From: Linepithema humile
Taxonomy: Eukaryota > Arthropoda > Insecta > Hymenoptera > Formicidae
Assembly: GCF_040581485.1 (NCBI RefSeq)
Contig: NC_090129.1
Span: 17,665,264-17,729,263, forward strand
Direction of reading: 5' to 3'
Length of the DNA stretch: 64,000 bases
Below are positions 13,481 to 26,100 of this stretch, one piece after another; the stretch's first letter is position 1, and each line of letters starts with the position of its first letter. Position numbers and translations under genes: made by a program. The notes under the pieces are model-generated. The model had not been told where the DNA came from. It made no database searches and was given only the letters and a program-made list of their open reading frames with translations.

Positions 13481-13498
13481 GTGTGTGTGTGTGTGTGT
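13481..13498 (+). repeat. (GT)9 microsatellite
   Basis: A pure GT run, about 145 bp downstream of ratchet site 1. The only other CA/GT-type repeat noted is a shorter CA run near 49840-49850. Confidence 0.9.
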
Positions 13499-14480
13499 CT
13501 AACAAAACCGAAAATTTAAGAATCAATAATGAAACATATGGGGACGAAAGGGGAAATGACATATTGATCGCACCTTCTTATACGCAGATTCATTTTAGCT
13601 TCTTCTCTCCTGCTTCCCCGCGCTCCTCCCCCGCCCGTCTGGCTGTAACTCGCGTTCGATAAAAAACCGGCGGCGATCGTGTACGGGGTTAATTTCACTT
13701 CGGCCTTCCACACACACGCACGACGTTCCGCGCTGATGGATTTTCACCTCTCACCCCTGCCGACTCATCCGGCGTTAATTATACGGGGAATGAGGACGAA
13801 TACGCGAGGAATGCCCGGATACGCTGTTGAATTTATGACGTCGGCGGAGATGGCCGCGCGCCGGCACAGCGCGCCGCGCGCAGGATGACTCGCGGCGATC
13901 TCGAAGAAATCGGCGGGCGATTAGGCCGCGCGTGGGATAATTCCAGCGATCACGTCCCGATTAGACGCTCCTTCCGCTTCTTGAACGTTGAAACGCGATC
14001 AACGATCGCCGTCCTCGTCGCTGGAAAACCGCGTCGGATCGATCTTAATTAAGCAATGCCGTTTGAAATTAATGGGGGGACGCGCGGGCAACCGGTAATG
14101 ACACTTAATGCGAGATCGACAAATTGAAAGTTTTTTTCCGTCTGTTAAATCAAACTCCGCCGGGGACAGAATGGTTGCGTCGCTAAATGTAATTTATCAA
14201 CAGATACCTATTTCAATTTCTACAAATTGTTCTGCATTCCTTAGATAACGATCCAAACGTGAACTACATAGATATATCGCAGATCTTTTTCCGGCCGACA
14301 ACACACTCGTGTCCGCAATTGAAATGCAATTCGAAGAAAAGGGAAGGGAGGGGGGGATTGGAAACGAGCGCATTTTCAAATTCCCAATGGAACAGCCGGA
14401 ACGTGTGTCGACGCCTTCCGTCGCATCGTTCGACCGCGATGCAACGGCGCGATGCAACGATAAAAGCGCATAGGCACCAG

Positions 14481-14512
14481 CGCGGCGGCGGCGGCGGCGG
14501 CGCGGCGCGCGG
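14481..14512 (+). repeat. (GGC)n trinucleotide run
   Basis: About six GGC units, then GCGGCGCGCGG, in one of the most GC-rich patches of the window (14380-14660). Just upstream, GCGATGCAACGGC / GCGATGCAACGAT is an imperfect 13-bp tandem (14436-14461). Confidence 0.85.
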
Positions 14513-14684
14513 TACGGCACCGCGCTTTCGTTCGGCGTGCTGCAAGCGGGATGCTGCGCACGCGGTGTCGGTTATATTACACGTCGGTATAACGCGCACG
14601 TGATTTATGCCGCATGGCGGCGCGCGGCATTAAATGGATCATCCGACGTCCAATGTACGGGTACACACGCGGCCGGCAGTCACC

Positions 14685-14740
14685 TACGTAGAAATCCGCG
14701 ATTTATAACACGGCGGAGCGAAGGGCAGCGCGTATATTTC
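14685..14740 (+). repeat. Diverged repeat module, copy A
   Basis: The first 21 bases (14685-14705, beginning TACGTAGAAATCCGCG) are identical to the start of copy B at 15543. After a variable stretch both copies share AGGGCAGCGC and a following ATTTCC. Similarity starts abruptly at the TACGTA end and fades after about 55 bp. The copies are direct repeats about 860 bp apart. Either a dispersed repeat or a duplicated regulatory module would fit. Confidence 0.5.
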
Positions 14741-15542
14741 CCCCGTCCCTGTCGCCTCCGCTCGTTCTCTCCTCCTCGTCGCAGTTCCTTTTTATCGCGG
14801 CCGCGATTGTTGCCGCGCCGTGTCCCGGACGCGCGATTGCATTCGACACTGCTGCGCGTCCATTGTCGGCAAGATTAACAATCGCGCGTCTGATTAAGCG
14901 GCGATCGATGTTCAACGCCCCGCCAGAAATTTCTCGTCTTTAAATCTCCGACGCGTTTTCGAGCGGTCTAACGCATTGCGACGGATCTATTCTCTTCTCG
15001 CCGGCGCGCCTCTTCGATAGGATTGCGAAAGAAGTTCGGCTAATAATAAACGGGGAGATATTTTATTGAGAAAAAAGAATTAAAAAATTAGTTGAGAGAA
15101 AAAATACTACGCCTCAATTCTAGATGTATTTCGTCACATGTGTAGAAAATAGATTCGGAGAGGATTTGATTTGTTATATTGAATAAAAAATTGAAAGAAA
15201 TATTTTTCACACAACCGTAAATAAGCTTTAATAATTTCGTTGATTTTAATAACAGTGTAATTTGAATCTCAATCGTTAACCTGTGCATATAATAAAGGAA
15301 AGGGTACAATCTGTCAATTTTTTCTCTAAAAAATTGATTCAAAATTTATGAGAAAATTTGTGAGTGAAAGGGCACTGTATATTTGATATCGCGGATATAT
15401 CGTGGGAAACTATATTCGGCCAGAATGGAAAGTTCGCGTCAAGCAGGTATTGGAAGATATTACGCTGGAAAAGCATAGCCGAGAGAGAAATCCACGTCGA
15501 TGTATAACCGACGACGATGATATTTTGCAGCCAATAATCGCA

Positions 15543-15600
15543 TACGTAGAAATCCGCGATTTACAGCACAATGGTCGTAGGGCAGCGCACATTTCCGCGT
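15543..15600 (+). repeat. Diverged repeat module, copy B
   Basis: This is the second copy of the module seen at 14685-14740, in the same orientation, with the 21-base identical block (15543-15563) and the shared AGGGCAGCGC at about 15579-15588. The intervening 10-12 bases have diverged by substitutions and two small gaps, so it is not a recent duplication. Confidence 0.5.
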
Positions 15601-16179
15601 CTCCGCTTCTGCGAGTTCTTGCTGCATCTCCCGCTTCTTGCAGCTGTTCCCGTAAGTGGCCGTGTCGGCTTTCACCAATCGATCGGGCGTACTTGAGAGA
15701 ACGCTGTTGTTGAATTAATTATTTCATAACTCTCCGAATTTGTAGCAGTTGAGCTATTGCGGAGAAAAGTGAGTCAAGTCGCGAGGGATTAGCGCGACGC
15801 CACATCATTTATATCACTCGGCAACTTTTCTCTACTTTGTCATTATTTAGGGATCAAGTTGTACAATATTAAGTGCCTCGTGCGCGAGTGATATGACGTA
15901 ATAATAATGCCATCAAGCATTATGGAAGCTACACAAACATATCGCCATAAGATATTATTACTATCTATTCACGCTAATTTGTGTACTTATTTTGTCATTT
16001 ATGTATTGTTTATATAGACACTGTATTGCGAAGCCTCTTTTACGACAATGTCTAACAATTTGACGAACTTCTATCTCTTGCTCCAATATTAAGGGCGGCA
16101 TTACCTAAGGCATAATTGCGCTGCGATATTCTAATTGTCAGTGTCGTCTTCGGAAACGCGATATCGACGGTAATGCGAT

Positions 16180-16212
16180 GAGATCTCGTCGAGATCTCGT
16201 CGAGATCTCGTC
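16180..16212 (+). repeat. Three tandem 11-bp units GAGATCTCGTC
   Basis: GAGATCTCGTC occurs three times exactly at 16180-16190, 16191-16201 and 16202-16212. Each unit contains the palindrome GAGATCTC, so three identical palindromes sit one helical turn apart. This could be replication slippage or a binding-site array. Confidence 0.7.
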
Positions 16213-16219
16213 TTTACGC

Positions 16220-17600
16220 TGCGCGACCGCGCCGACCTGCGCCGCTACGCGCGAAACGGTGACGCGAGTGACTTCTCGCTGCGCAGGAAACCTGTTTCTC
16301 ACGTTTCAAGTTTTCCATGAGCTCTGTAACAGTACGCGCATATGCGGTTTAAGGGTTAAGGTCGTCCGCGCTCGCGCCCCTGACCGGTCCGTTACTGTCC
16401 GCTTCTTCGGCGTCTCGAATATTTACCGTCTGCCGAGCGCTTCCGGATAGTAAATCATCGCGCCGACATTTCACATCGATCAGTAATTTAAATATCAATT
16501 TCTCCTCCGCGCTATCTTCTTTTGTTTACGATTCCTGCACTTCCGCGAGTCGACGGAAGATATTTTCCACGTCAAAACGAAAATATTTTTACGTTTGCGT
16601 TATTATTACGAGCGCCAAGAGATCTTAAATATATTTGTCCCAACTTTTTTTTAAATGCTACTCGTATGCTTTCACATCTTATTTATTCATATACATGTTT
16701 AATATTTAGGTAAAATTAAGATAATATTTTATTCGCGACAAACAAGTGTTTCTTATAGTTTGAAGAAAAAAGCATTCGTCTAATTGCCCTAGAATTTAAC
16801 TCTACATTGTGACTTGATTGTTTGCTTACGAATGGTCCCTTTTATTCGGTTCCTCGCGTAACGACAATCTAAGATGTCACATTGTGGAGAATCCGCGAGT
16901 ATGTCGATATCACATTTCTTGAGGACGACTTTTACGCACATTTAGATGCTGCAAACACGCAACGCGAAAATTTTGATCATTGTGCATTTCCCGGTAAATG
17001 CACATTAAGGTTGCGATTAGATAATTGCTGTTAACAAAGCTGACAATCGCAAATTTATATAATTAAAAAATCCTCATGCGAATTGAATCTAATCTTGTTT
17101 TAAAGAAAACGGGAGAATATAAAAGTTTAAGAATATTTCATTTCTGTCATTAATTATCGATAAGGTTTAAATCTTAAATATGATTTTATATGATTAATAT
17201 ATCATAGCATGAAGTAAATATCAATCCGCAATTACAAACAATTATTGATTAATGATGTAAAAAACTTAAATTTCTCCAAATTTATCTTCGGGATAAATGA
17301 GAAATAGCGAAGACGTACAATAAATTTCAATTAAATAAAGATGGAAAAAATCAATCGATATTTTTTCCCCATCGTTCAAGCTAGCATTTAAAACATTCAA
17401 TGACCGTCATGCATCGAAAACGTGAGGCATTCCAGGAACCGGATGGGACTGTCAAAAGTGCAAGGTCGTGCCGCTAAAGTCTCCGACGAAAGGATCTAAG
17501 CGATGCCTTCGGAGGACGCTGGAGTGCAGTGTCTCCGAGGTGCAGCAACCGCTGCTGCAGTCTGCGAGAAGGATGGAACCGGTTCCTCGGCTGAGCCGGC
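16220..17600. other. Non-coding, mostly AT-rich
   Basis: Apart from the hairpin at 16981-17004, I see no feature. Confidence 0.6.
16981..17004. repeat. Hairpin with perfect 9-bp stem
   Basis: TGTGCATTT and AAATGCACA are separated by the six-base loop CCCGGT. Confidence 0.45.
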
Positions 17601-17768
17601 TCCTCTCCCTCTCGCTCTCGATCACTCGATCTCTCTCTTCTCCGAACCGAGCAGTCGATCCAAGCTGGCTCGAGGTCACTACAGGCCATCGCCTAAACCA
17701 AAGTAAACCCCATTTCATCTCTCTTCCTCCTACTAGAGTCCTGTCTCCTCCTCTCTTTTCTTCTCTCC

Positions 17769-17794
17769 TCTCTCTCTCTCTCTCTCACCCTCCC

Positions 17795-17840
<46 letters not shown>
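17769..17840 (+). repeat. (CT)n microsatellite in a long pyrimidine tract
   Basis: Two CT runs (17769-17786 and 17804-17840) lie in a pyrimidine-rich stretch of about 350 nt (roughly 17600-17963) that ends in an acceptor-like TCTCTTCCAG (AG at 17962-17963). The Ser/Leu-rich frame across it is an artefact of the repeat. Confidence 0.9.
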
Positions 17841-17845
<5 letters not shown>

Positions 17846-18654
17846 TTCCCTTTCTCACACCTCGCATCTCGCGGTCTTATCTTCGTCTATCTTTCCTCCT
17901 CGGTTCTCTCTCCCCCGTTGTTCTCCTTTCACCTCGACTCTCTCTTCTTCCTGTCTCTTCCAGGCTTGGATCATCCTCCGCGATGTCAAGGGACTCACGC
18001 GGATCCGAAATGAAACGAATATCCGCTAGTTTAGTTAAGCGAAGCTCTCCTCCACTCGCTTGTAGTTAAGTGATTTTCGGAGGCTTAATTATGCGTGAAA
18101 AATCTGTTAATGCTGAAAATTGATTTTGCCATTGGCGCGTTGCAATATTATTGGTGATTAGCGACTGTTACGGGCTCGTGCTTATGTCGATGTAAAATAG
18201 CGTCACGAATAACTATATATCGGCCGCGAATCAGGTCGATTACATTATCCGCGCATTTTGACGATATTAGTTTGAGGTCGCGGTTTAATTATTTAACAAT
18301 AAAATATTTATATATATATATATTGTCATAATTATATAAATACGAAATACGAAACTGCAATAGATTACTGTTCAATCGGATTAGAATGTTATACAAAATT
18401 TGATAGATCGTCAGTGATATTGTTAACTATTATCTGTTACACATTAATCAAATGTATTTTATGCTTACTATTAAAATCAATATTAATAATTTGCACATTT
18501 CTAACGTGAAATTTAATGTCGAAATCTAAAATTGTTGCGCTTAGTCTTCTTTTTCCTATGTTTTTTAAAACTTTTTTATTGAAAATAGAAACATTACACA
18601 CATGCTGTATTTGTATGTAAGCTAAATCTTTGAACACTATTTTTTCTTAATCCT

Positions 18655-18838
18655 CAGACGATCTATAATTCGCGATAAAATTCTAAATAAAAATTTTTTT
18701 ATAATTTCATAATAAAAATAGAAAATATTTTAAGAGTTGCATTCTGATGTCTGAAATGTTTTCTATATTACATGGCGCATATAAAATTATAAATAGAATT
18801 CTATCTATAAAATTCTTTCACAAATTATAGATCGTCCG
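18655..18838. mobile_element. Short inverted-repeat element (MITE-like), 184 bp
   Basis: The left arm starts CAGACGATCTATAATT (18655-18670) and the right arm, read on the other strand from 18838, starts CGGACGATCTATAATT, with one mismatch in 16. Imperfect pairing continues to about 30 bp per arm (18655-18685 and 18806-18838). The interior is AT-rich and itself partly palindromic. No clear target-site duplication is seen beside the ends, so a mobile origin is inferred from structure only; it could also be a transcribed hairpin. Confidence 0.45.
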
Positions 18839-19327
18839 AAGCGAACTTTACAGAGTTAGACGCCAAATTTTGTCGAATGCTTCACATGTGAAAAACATAG
18901 TAAAAATTTTTATAATTCCTTCACGGTCCGCGATTACTGCCGTAGTAATTTTTGATATAAAATTTTCTCCGTGTGGTATGAGACGAAAATATTACATAGC
19001 AAGGATACATCCAGTTTAAGCATACGTAAATGTCGAAGACGTGACAATGGAAGAATAGCAATGTGAGAAACGTCAATTAGAAATGTCATGCCATAAATGT
19101 CAGATGTGAATCTAGCTGCAGGGTCTTTGAAGTTTATTGTCCGCCCCTGCGGCCTCTCACCACCGCCTTGATATTCGTCTTTCGGCCGCTCTCCTGTCCC
19201 CTCGCCCCGCAGCCGCGGGGGTGTGAATTACGCATCCTCCTCTTCTCTCGCTTCGGCATCGCGCGTAAGATTACAGCCTGGGATCGAGAGAGGCTCCGTC
19301 CGGCGGTCTGTCCGCCGACCGGCCGAG

Positions 19328-19347
19328 CGATCGATCGATCGATCGAC
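19328..19347 (+). repeat. (CGAT)n tetranucleotide run
   Basis: About five CGAT units flanked by related CGACCGATCTATCGG sequence. Every unit is self-complementary (ATCGAT/CGATCG). Confidence 0.85.
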
Positions 19348-20025
19348 CGATCTATCGGCCCAGGCCGATCCGACCGGCGATCAGGCGTCAACCTGCTCTC
19401 GGCCGTCCGGGAGGTGCCTTCTGGTGAAGCGCGAGATGACCGGATACTCCTTTGTGAGAACACGTCGTATGTAAGGGATCCCGATTAATCGTGAGGCTTC
19501 TGGAGATCTCCGGATGGTATTATTAACTGTAACGGCTACCGCGTTACGCGCGTAATGACAATGCGATCGAATTAAATCTGAGTTGGTGCTCAATCGGTTG
19601 CCTACAATGCCGGGAATTTGGAGGATCTCGAGAGACACAATGGATTGAGAGCACGAACGTTGGTCAGTACTGAACAAACCGTTGCTTACAATTAGAGCTT
19701 CACTGCTGGCAACTGATCAAAACGATGATGTTTCGCGGAATGAACTTGTTTGCTGCGAAAATGCATTTGCCCACGTTTAATTCTTAACATAATAACAGCA
19801 CATTAATAAATAACATGATGTTGAAAAAGTTTAACGGATAGATGTTATAGAAACAAAGTCGATTCAATATGAAATTTGTTTAATCGGAAAATATATTACG
19901 CGTAAAAAAAAGAAAAGAATTCGAGTTACATCGACAATAATGCGAGGAGTTGCGCGACACTCGACTCGCTTTCTGCCTTTCTTACTCGCGTTCTTCCGCG
20001 CGAGGACGCATCCCTCTATGCGCGG

Positions 20026-20183
20026 GTATATAAATCCCAAGATCCTTAACCGGTTCGCGAGGAATTCACGCAGCAAGAAATGTCGAAATTCTTCGTTTTC
20101 CTCTGCTCCTTTTGTCCGCTATTGCGGTCGCGGCTAGAAGAAACGCTCGGAAAAAGACGGTAGTTTGTCGATGGAGCGTCTAA
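20026..20183 (+). pseudogene. TATA box plus frameshifted small secreted-peptide-like ORF
   Basis: A good TATA box (GGGTATATAAATCCC, about 20024-20036) lies about 50 nt before an ATG at 20080 in favourable context (AAGAA before ATG). The frame begins MSKFFVF and would continue with polar residues to TAG at 20161. From 20103 the next forward frame reads LLLLSAIAVAARRNARKK and continues to TAA at 20181-20183. The first seven residues resemble the n-region of an insect signal peptide and the second frame resembles its hydrophobic core and cleavage region, so the signal peptide appears split by a frame change near 20100. This fits a decayed short secreted-peptide gene, a sequencing or assembly indel, or chance. 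I cannot name the family. No 3' coding exon was identified, and no Inr motif is obvious at the expected distance from the TATA box. Confidence 0.25.
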
Positions 20184-20189
20184 AAAGTT

Positions 20190-23100
20190 ACAAGATCTCG
20201 ATGAGATCGATCGATCTTCAATTATCGGACGCCAAGGAAATCTATTATTGCTCGCGAATCGATATTTAACTGCAATCTATTGTGCAAAATTCAACGTAGC
20301 AAACGAAAGATTATCAAATTGATAATAATGTAATTAAATGGCACTTTTGTTACGCTTCGCGAATTAATCTGTCAATTAAAATCTTTTTAAATATAATTTG
20401 GAGGTTTCATATTTTCCTAGGATTTTATATCGCTTCTCCGGCATAGTTTTCGCCATCGGTCTTCCGCGTTAATCAGACAATCGCGACAATTGCACTTTTA
20501 ATTCGTGCAATCTCGCATATTTTCAGCTGCTCAAAGTTATAAAAATTTTCTCGACTCTTTTCGCGCTCGTCATTTGTGCTATTGGCTTGCCAGCATCATT
20601 TCGCGCTCCCGGCTCTCTCGTCAGTGATGTACACCCCTGGCGCTCCGCTTTCTCGCCTCGAAAATTTCCATACTAGATACACAATACGTCCATAAATCAC
20701 CGCGTTTCGCGGAGAGATACCATCGGAGAGCCAGCCCCGACTCGAATTTCGCCGCGATCGATTTTATACCGCGACTTTCCACACCCTCTTCCAATCCTGG
20801 CTCTCCCAATCCTTCGATGCGCGAAATCACATTAAAATAATCTCACGCTTAAATCTGCGCTGTCTAATTGATAACAACTCCAAAATATATATTTGTCTAC
20901 ATCAATCTTCTTTTCGGCGGTCCCCGTCCTGCCACTTTGAAATCTATGTGGAAAGTTTAATTTCGCAAAGTCCAATTATTGCTAATACATTGTACGAAAT
21001 AGCCACTCTATAGCTTGATCTGTAAGGGGTCACCGTTCGAGTTAAATTCACAAGATCGTGCGAGATGTAGGAATTATGTTCGTGTTAATAAATTCGATTT
21101 GAAAACAGGTTTTGTAAAAAGTGGCCTTTAAAACTGGCCGGTAACTGCTACATTTGCTATGCAATAGAATTTGTTTTTATTCCCCTATCATTTCAATCTA
21201 TGCTGTATTCAAGGTATTTCTCCTCCGTATCGTATGTGCATTTGGGATGCAAATTGCATTCAGAGAATCGACAAGCGCACCTGTTTTCCTTTCTCTCCTT
21301 TTTTCCCCCTTTTCCCGTGTTTCCGCCGCACTAGACCAGATCTTTATCGGGGCGAGGATGCATATGCAAGACACCCGAATGCATATCTTAAGCTCGTGGC
21401 AACTCGTCTTCCGAATTTCGCCGACGACAGGTAACACCGCGAATTTGCCTCGTGCGCGAAACCCGATTATCACTCGGAGGACGTAGCGAGACCGAGGAGT
21501 TGGGGGGAGGGGGGGGGGACAAGTGGGTGGAATTTACGCTGCCGCACCCCCTTACGGGAACAAAACGCGATAGGGCATACTCGGCGACCCATAATATCGA
21601 TCATCGCGCCGATTTTCCGCTTGCGTTTATCGGACGTTCCGCACGTACGGCATACGTGCGACATCGCCGGGTAGCCGTCTCCAATTTTTTTTCTTTTTTT
21701 TTTTTAACGAAAATCACCCTCCCGAAATCTGTTCGCGTTCTTAGGGCACTTATGCGGAGAAACATACTCATCCACCCGCCTCCTCGTTCCGCGCTCCACC
21801 CTCCCCCCGCTCCGCCCTGAAAACGACTAACCATTCAATATTTTCAAAAACCAATTTCGCGTTAGAATGTTTGCCTTGGTGCGCCGTTGGCGGAACGCTG
21901 AAAGGAAGGGGGGGGGGATATTGGGGGATCTGGAATATCGCGTCGGGGGCACGTGTGCTTAACCACGTAGAACGTATACGCGCTGTATGGCCCTAGATGT
22001 ATCTGTACGCGCCTAGATCGCAGGGAGAGATGAGAGTCGCCCCCGTAGAGTACACCAATAAACGATAATCCAAGCGGCACGACTACCACTCTTCTTCCTC
22101 TTTCCTCCCCCCCCCTTCGAGATCACCGGGGACCCCCCATCGCTGTGCGGCGCCTGCCGACGACTGTCGTGCATTTAAAATGGAGCCGGGGTCGTTGTTT
22201 CTCGAAAGGATCGGCAGTCTTAACGTTCCGGGACCCTTGCGGGTGGCCGAATATGGGGTGGGCGGCATTCCTCTTTGCCGTTGCACCCTCAAATATTCAA
22301 TCGGACGCCATTACCGTGGCGGGGCGATCGTGACGGGGGTCGGGATGTAATCCTGCTGCCACCGCAGGTTGCGGATGTTGTGCGACCGGCAGATATACGC
22401 GTCGGCTGGATACGCCGCGTCGAGCGAGGAGGGCGCGGGAACTTCGCTCCCGATACTGTGTGTTTGCGCAGCAAGTGAAGCGTGAATAAATCCGTAGGGC
22501 GCGGCGAAAGCGCGGCGGGATGTCTCACGAGAGATACGTGGATTACGTGTAATTGACAGGAGATATGAATCTATAATGAGAATTCATTATTGATCCACAT
22601 AGGATGAATTATGGCTTTTATTCGACGTCGCTCGAGTGGTGGACGGGAGAAGCCACGAGCAGCGAGAAGTCTCATTTTCATTGTTTCGCATAATTATTTG
22701 CTGTACAATTGTGTATCTTCTTCTCTTTTCAGAAAAATCTTACGTACAGTTTGTATCGCAGTATCTCCCGTTTGTGATCCCACTTTTCCGTCACTACATA
22801 TTGGCTAATAATATTTTTCCATTATTTTTGTTATTTCTCGCTATACACATTCTCCTTTGTACACCTTATAGTCTCCCTTTCTTTGTATTTTGGCTGCGAT
22901 ATGAGCACTTATGTTATAACACTTGTAATAAACTCCACTCCGACTCTCTTTTACTCACGTCGGTCCCACGTGCGTCTAATGGCAGCGTGTGTAACGTACG
23001 CGTCTACCGTACGTAATAGTGGATCGTTAAGATCGATGATTGGCGGGCGGTGCAGAGCGGTTCGAAGATGCCGGCATAACTTAGGATCGTTATTATCCAA

Positions 23101-26100
23101 ATATTCGCTGCACGAATATCTCGCGCGAGGAATAGAATCTACCGTAAAATTCGGAGAGGAATCGTATAATCCGAAATTTTGAAAATTTTCTAGAAAGGTC
23201 GTTCTTCGCGCTTCGAGAAAGGAAAACATTAAATTTGGCCCTAGAACGCAGGATGTTGAACGCTCGATGTACGTGTACATTTAGATCTCTACGAATTTTT
23301 GAAATTGAATAAAAAAGTTATTTTGTGCACACATAAAAATACCACACAGACTGATTGCTGATTCTATTCACGCGAGATATACGAGAGAGATGCGGTGGAT
23401 ATTTGTATTAGAATCAAAATAATATAATCGAATTGAAGAATTGCACACGCAATGGTATAATATTTATTGAAAATGTTTCCATGCGCCTTCTATTTTTATT
23501 AAATAAAATATTTTTTTTATTCAAAAGAAGAAAACTGTGCCGATAAAATTCATTGCTAATATTGTCTTTTTATTTTAATGAAGATTATTAGCTTATAGTT
23601 TTGCTTTTAAATTCTCTCTCAAAGCTTCATAAATCCATTATTTTTTACTTGCTAGAGAAGCGAGTTAAATTTTTGATTATAAATAATATATAAATATTAT
23701 TGCGCGGATATAACTCTGATTGAATGAAATTTGTGTCCGGAGACCCTGAATAATATACTTTATTATAAATGATCGATTCCACATCGATCATTCGTCTGAC
23801 TGCTGAAGAACACACACGATCAAGTTACCTGCGGCGTGTATTCGTGAAGCAAGAAACTGATTGACAAAAGAGTGAAATATTTTCTTTCCTGTCGAAGGAA
23901 AGAGGGTCTCTCCATTCCGCGTATAGCTAACGTTTCACGCGGAAACTTGCCTTCTCCGTAAGGGCGAAGTGGAGAAGCGGTTTATCGATATTCTGCCATG
24001 CCCGGGAATAATATTCGCGTTTGAAATACGCAAGTATCTCAGTGGCAGCGGGTGACGTCGAATTAGAGACGTTCCGAAGTATCGATGTTGTCCGATATTT
24101 TCTAGAGAAATGTCGATAGTTCGCAGCAGCAGCATCGCTCTCTCCTTTTGACAACATACCAACTACCGTAAATTATTCTGATACTTCTGATGCAACGTTA
24201 TCTTACGACATCTTTTCGGTGTAACTTTGTCGATTTTTATACTCAAATATTAAAATGTAATCGAGAACGATAAATTAGTAACATTTTTCTCAAGTCAATC
24301 TTAGAAATGCACATTTTTGTAGTAAAACCTAGTTTTCGAATATTCTCACGAAATATGGATAAAATTGGCACGGAACAGGACCGCAACGATATTTCGCAGT
24401 GACGTTGATAACAGAACGCTTTTGTTTAGCGCGCTTCCTCGTTGCAATTAGCGAGGATAATTTCAGAACGCGCTCCACTATATTCGCTCGTTCAACGAGA
24501 CACTAAAAGCAGCTATTCGGCGGCGATGCACTCTCCCCGTTCTCGCATATAGATTACAAAATACGCCCTCGGAAGCTTCGTTGTGGGGAATTACGTCACT
24601 GCTATCGTATTACGGCTCATTCTAATTTTTCAATAAAACGCTATGATAACGGCGGGAGCGTTGTAGGAACATCGATGCGCCTCGGCGGGATAATTTATCG
24701 CAATTAAGGTGGATGCGCAAGATGGCGCGCGATAACCATTTCTCTTCTCGAGGTAACAGAAACACGCTTTTCCATATATCGCCTCTGTTCGATCCTGGTG
24801 GACTGTTTTTCCGTTCGACGAATGCGCAGAGCATTCGTGAAATATGTTGATCTTGGAATTTGTTTAAATACATGCAAAAGTTCCATTAAACTTTCTTCAC
24901 TTTCCGTTCAACCGGACACTTCAAGCCGAAACGAAGTCTATTCGGTCTTTCTCGTCGAAATTCCGAAAACTCTATAGATATTTAAAAGACACATTCCCCT
25001 TTTAATTTGATGGAAGGTATTACGGCAAATTCGCCGATGGATTTTTCTCGAGCGAAATCGCGTGAAAAAGTTTCACTATCTGGATAAAAATACGCCGACG
25101 GCGCTTTGCACGTATATTTCACGTGGACGCGGTGATCGAAACAGATCGTTGCTGACCCGGGGCCACGCTTTCTTTCTCTCTCTCTCTCTCTCGTTCCCTC
25201 TTCCGAAGTTCCGAGCCCGATTCCGTTTGAAAGTCTAATTTTACGCGAGTCTTCGCGCCGTCTCTTCCGCGCGCGTCCATAAACGAAATCGACGCGGACC
25301 GGCGCGCGACGGCCCTTAAACGATTTACTTCTTTCACTTGCTAATGATATTGCCAGACTCGCCGCGCGCGGGAAAAGTCTCAGCTGCGATCGCATCGTCC
25401 TGGAATACTTACGGAAAGTCCAGCGCGCAACGAGTTTCTCACAATTCACTCAAGTGTCTGTTGAATATATTGAGGTGCCGGCAACAAAAATACTCCGCTG
25501 GAATTATATGAAGCATCTTTTAGAAAGCTTCGGGCGCGTGTCTCTCGCACCGAAGTAAAGTGTGCACAAAATTCGCTATTTATTTTCACTCGTCATTAAT
25601 ATCTAGTCTACAATTAGACGCTCCATGCTTCGAATTCAGCGCAATTTCGATCCTTTAGAAAAAAAAAACAATAATCTTCGCCTAAGTGAAGATGTCTGCC
25701 TCTAAAATAACATTCGTACGTATTTTTCTACGAGCATCACTCATAATTTTCCAAGGTTAAAAACCCGCACGAAAGATTTGTCCGGGATTTATCAGGCAAT
25801 TCAGCCAGTCGCGATCTATTAGCGTAACTCGAAGCGGCGTAAATCTTGAACGTAGAACGGTGGTTGATCTCACGCGAGGCAGTGCGGTCATGTCCAGACG
25901 GATGGAGGAATGCGTGGTGGCCATCTTGAGCGGTGGGGATAGCCCCCCTTTCTAAGGAGGCCCCCGAGAAGCCTCCTTGCACACGTCCATGTGGCTTTCC
26001 TGCTCTCCTCGCATACTGCGGTTGCTTGACCGACACTCTCCATCTCTCTCTTTCCCTCGTCCATCTGCACGTCCGCGCGCAACCTGGCACAACACATTGT

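Larger units (their letters stand above)
13500..16170. other. GC-rich, CpG-dense non-coding block
   Basis: 13600-15050 is the densest CpG region of the window, with multiple palindromic GCGC runs (for example 13850-13885). It holds repeat copies A and B. A microexon-like arrangement occurs at 15644-15651: an acceptor CTTCTTGCAG, 8 nt, then GTAAGT. No gene is supported. Confidence 0.55.
17966..20020. other. Non-coding sequence around the 184-bp element
   Basis: AT-rich to about 19120, then a GC-rich island (19130-19650) with the CGAT run. Frames in the island overlap on both strands and are not called. Confidence 0.6.

Noticed and set aside
17468..18013. 181-codon plus-strand ORF
   Set aside because: Its centre is a (CT)n run translated as SLSLSL.
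22733..23016. Hydrophobic 94-codon frame after a good acceptor, resembling a chemoreceptor segment
   Set aside because: Hydrophobicity follows from T-rich DNA; no TYhhhhhQF or other receptor motif and no donor.
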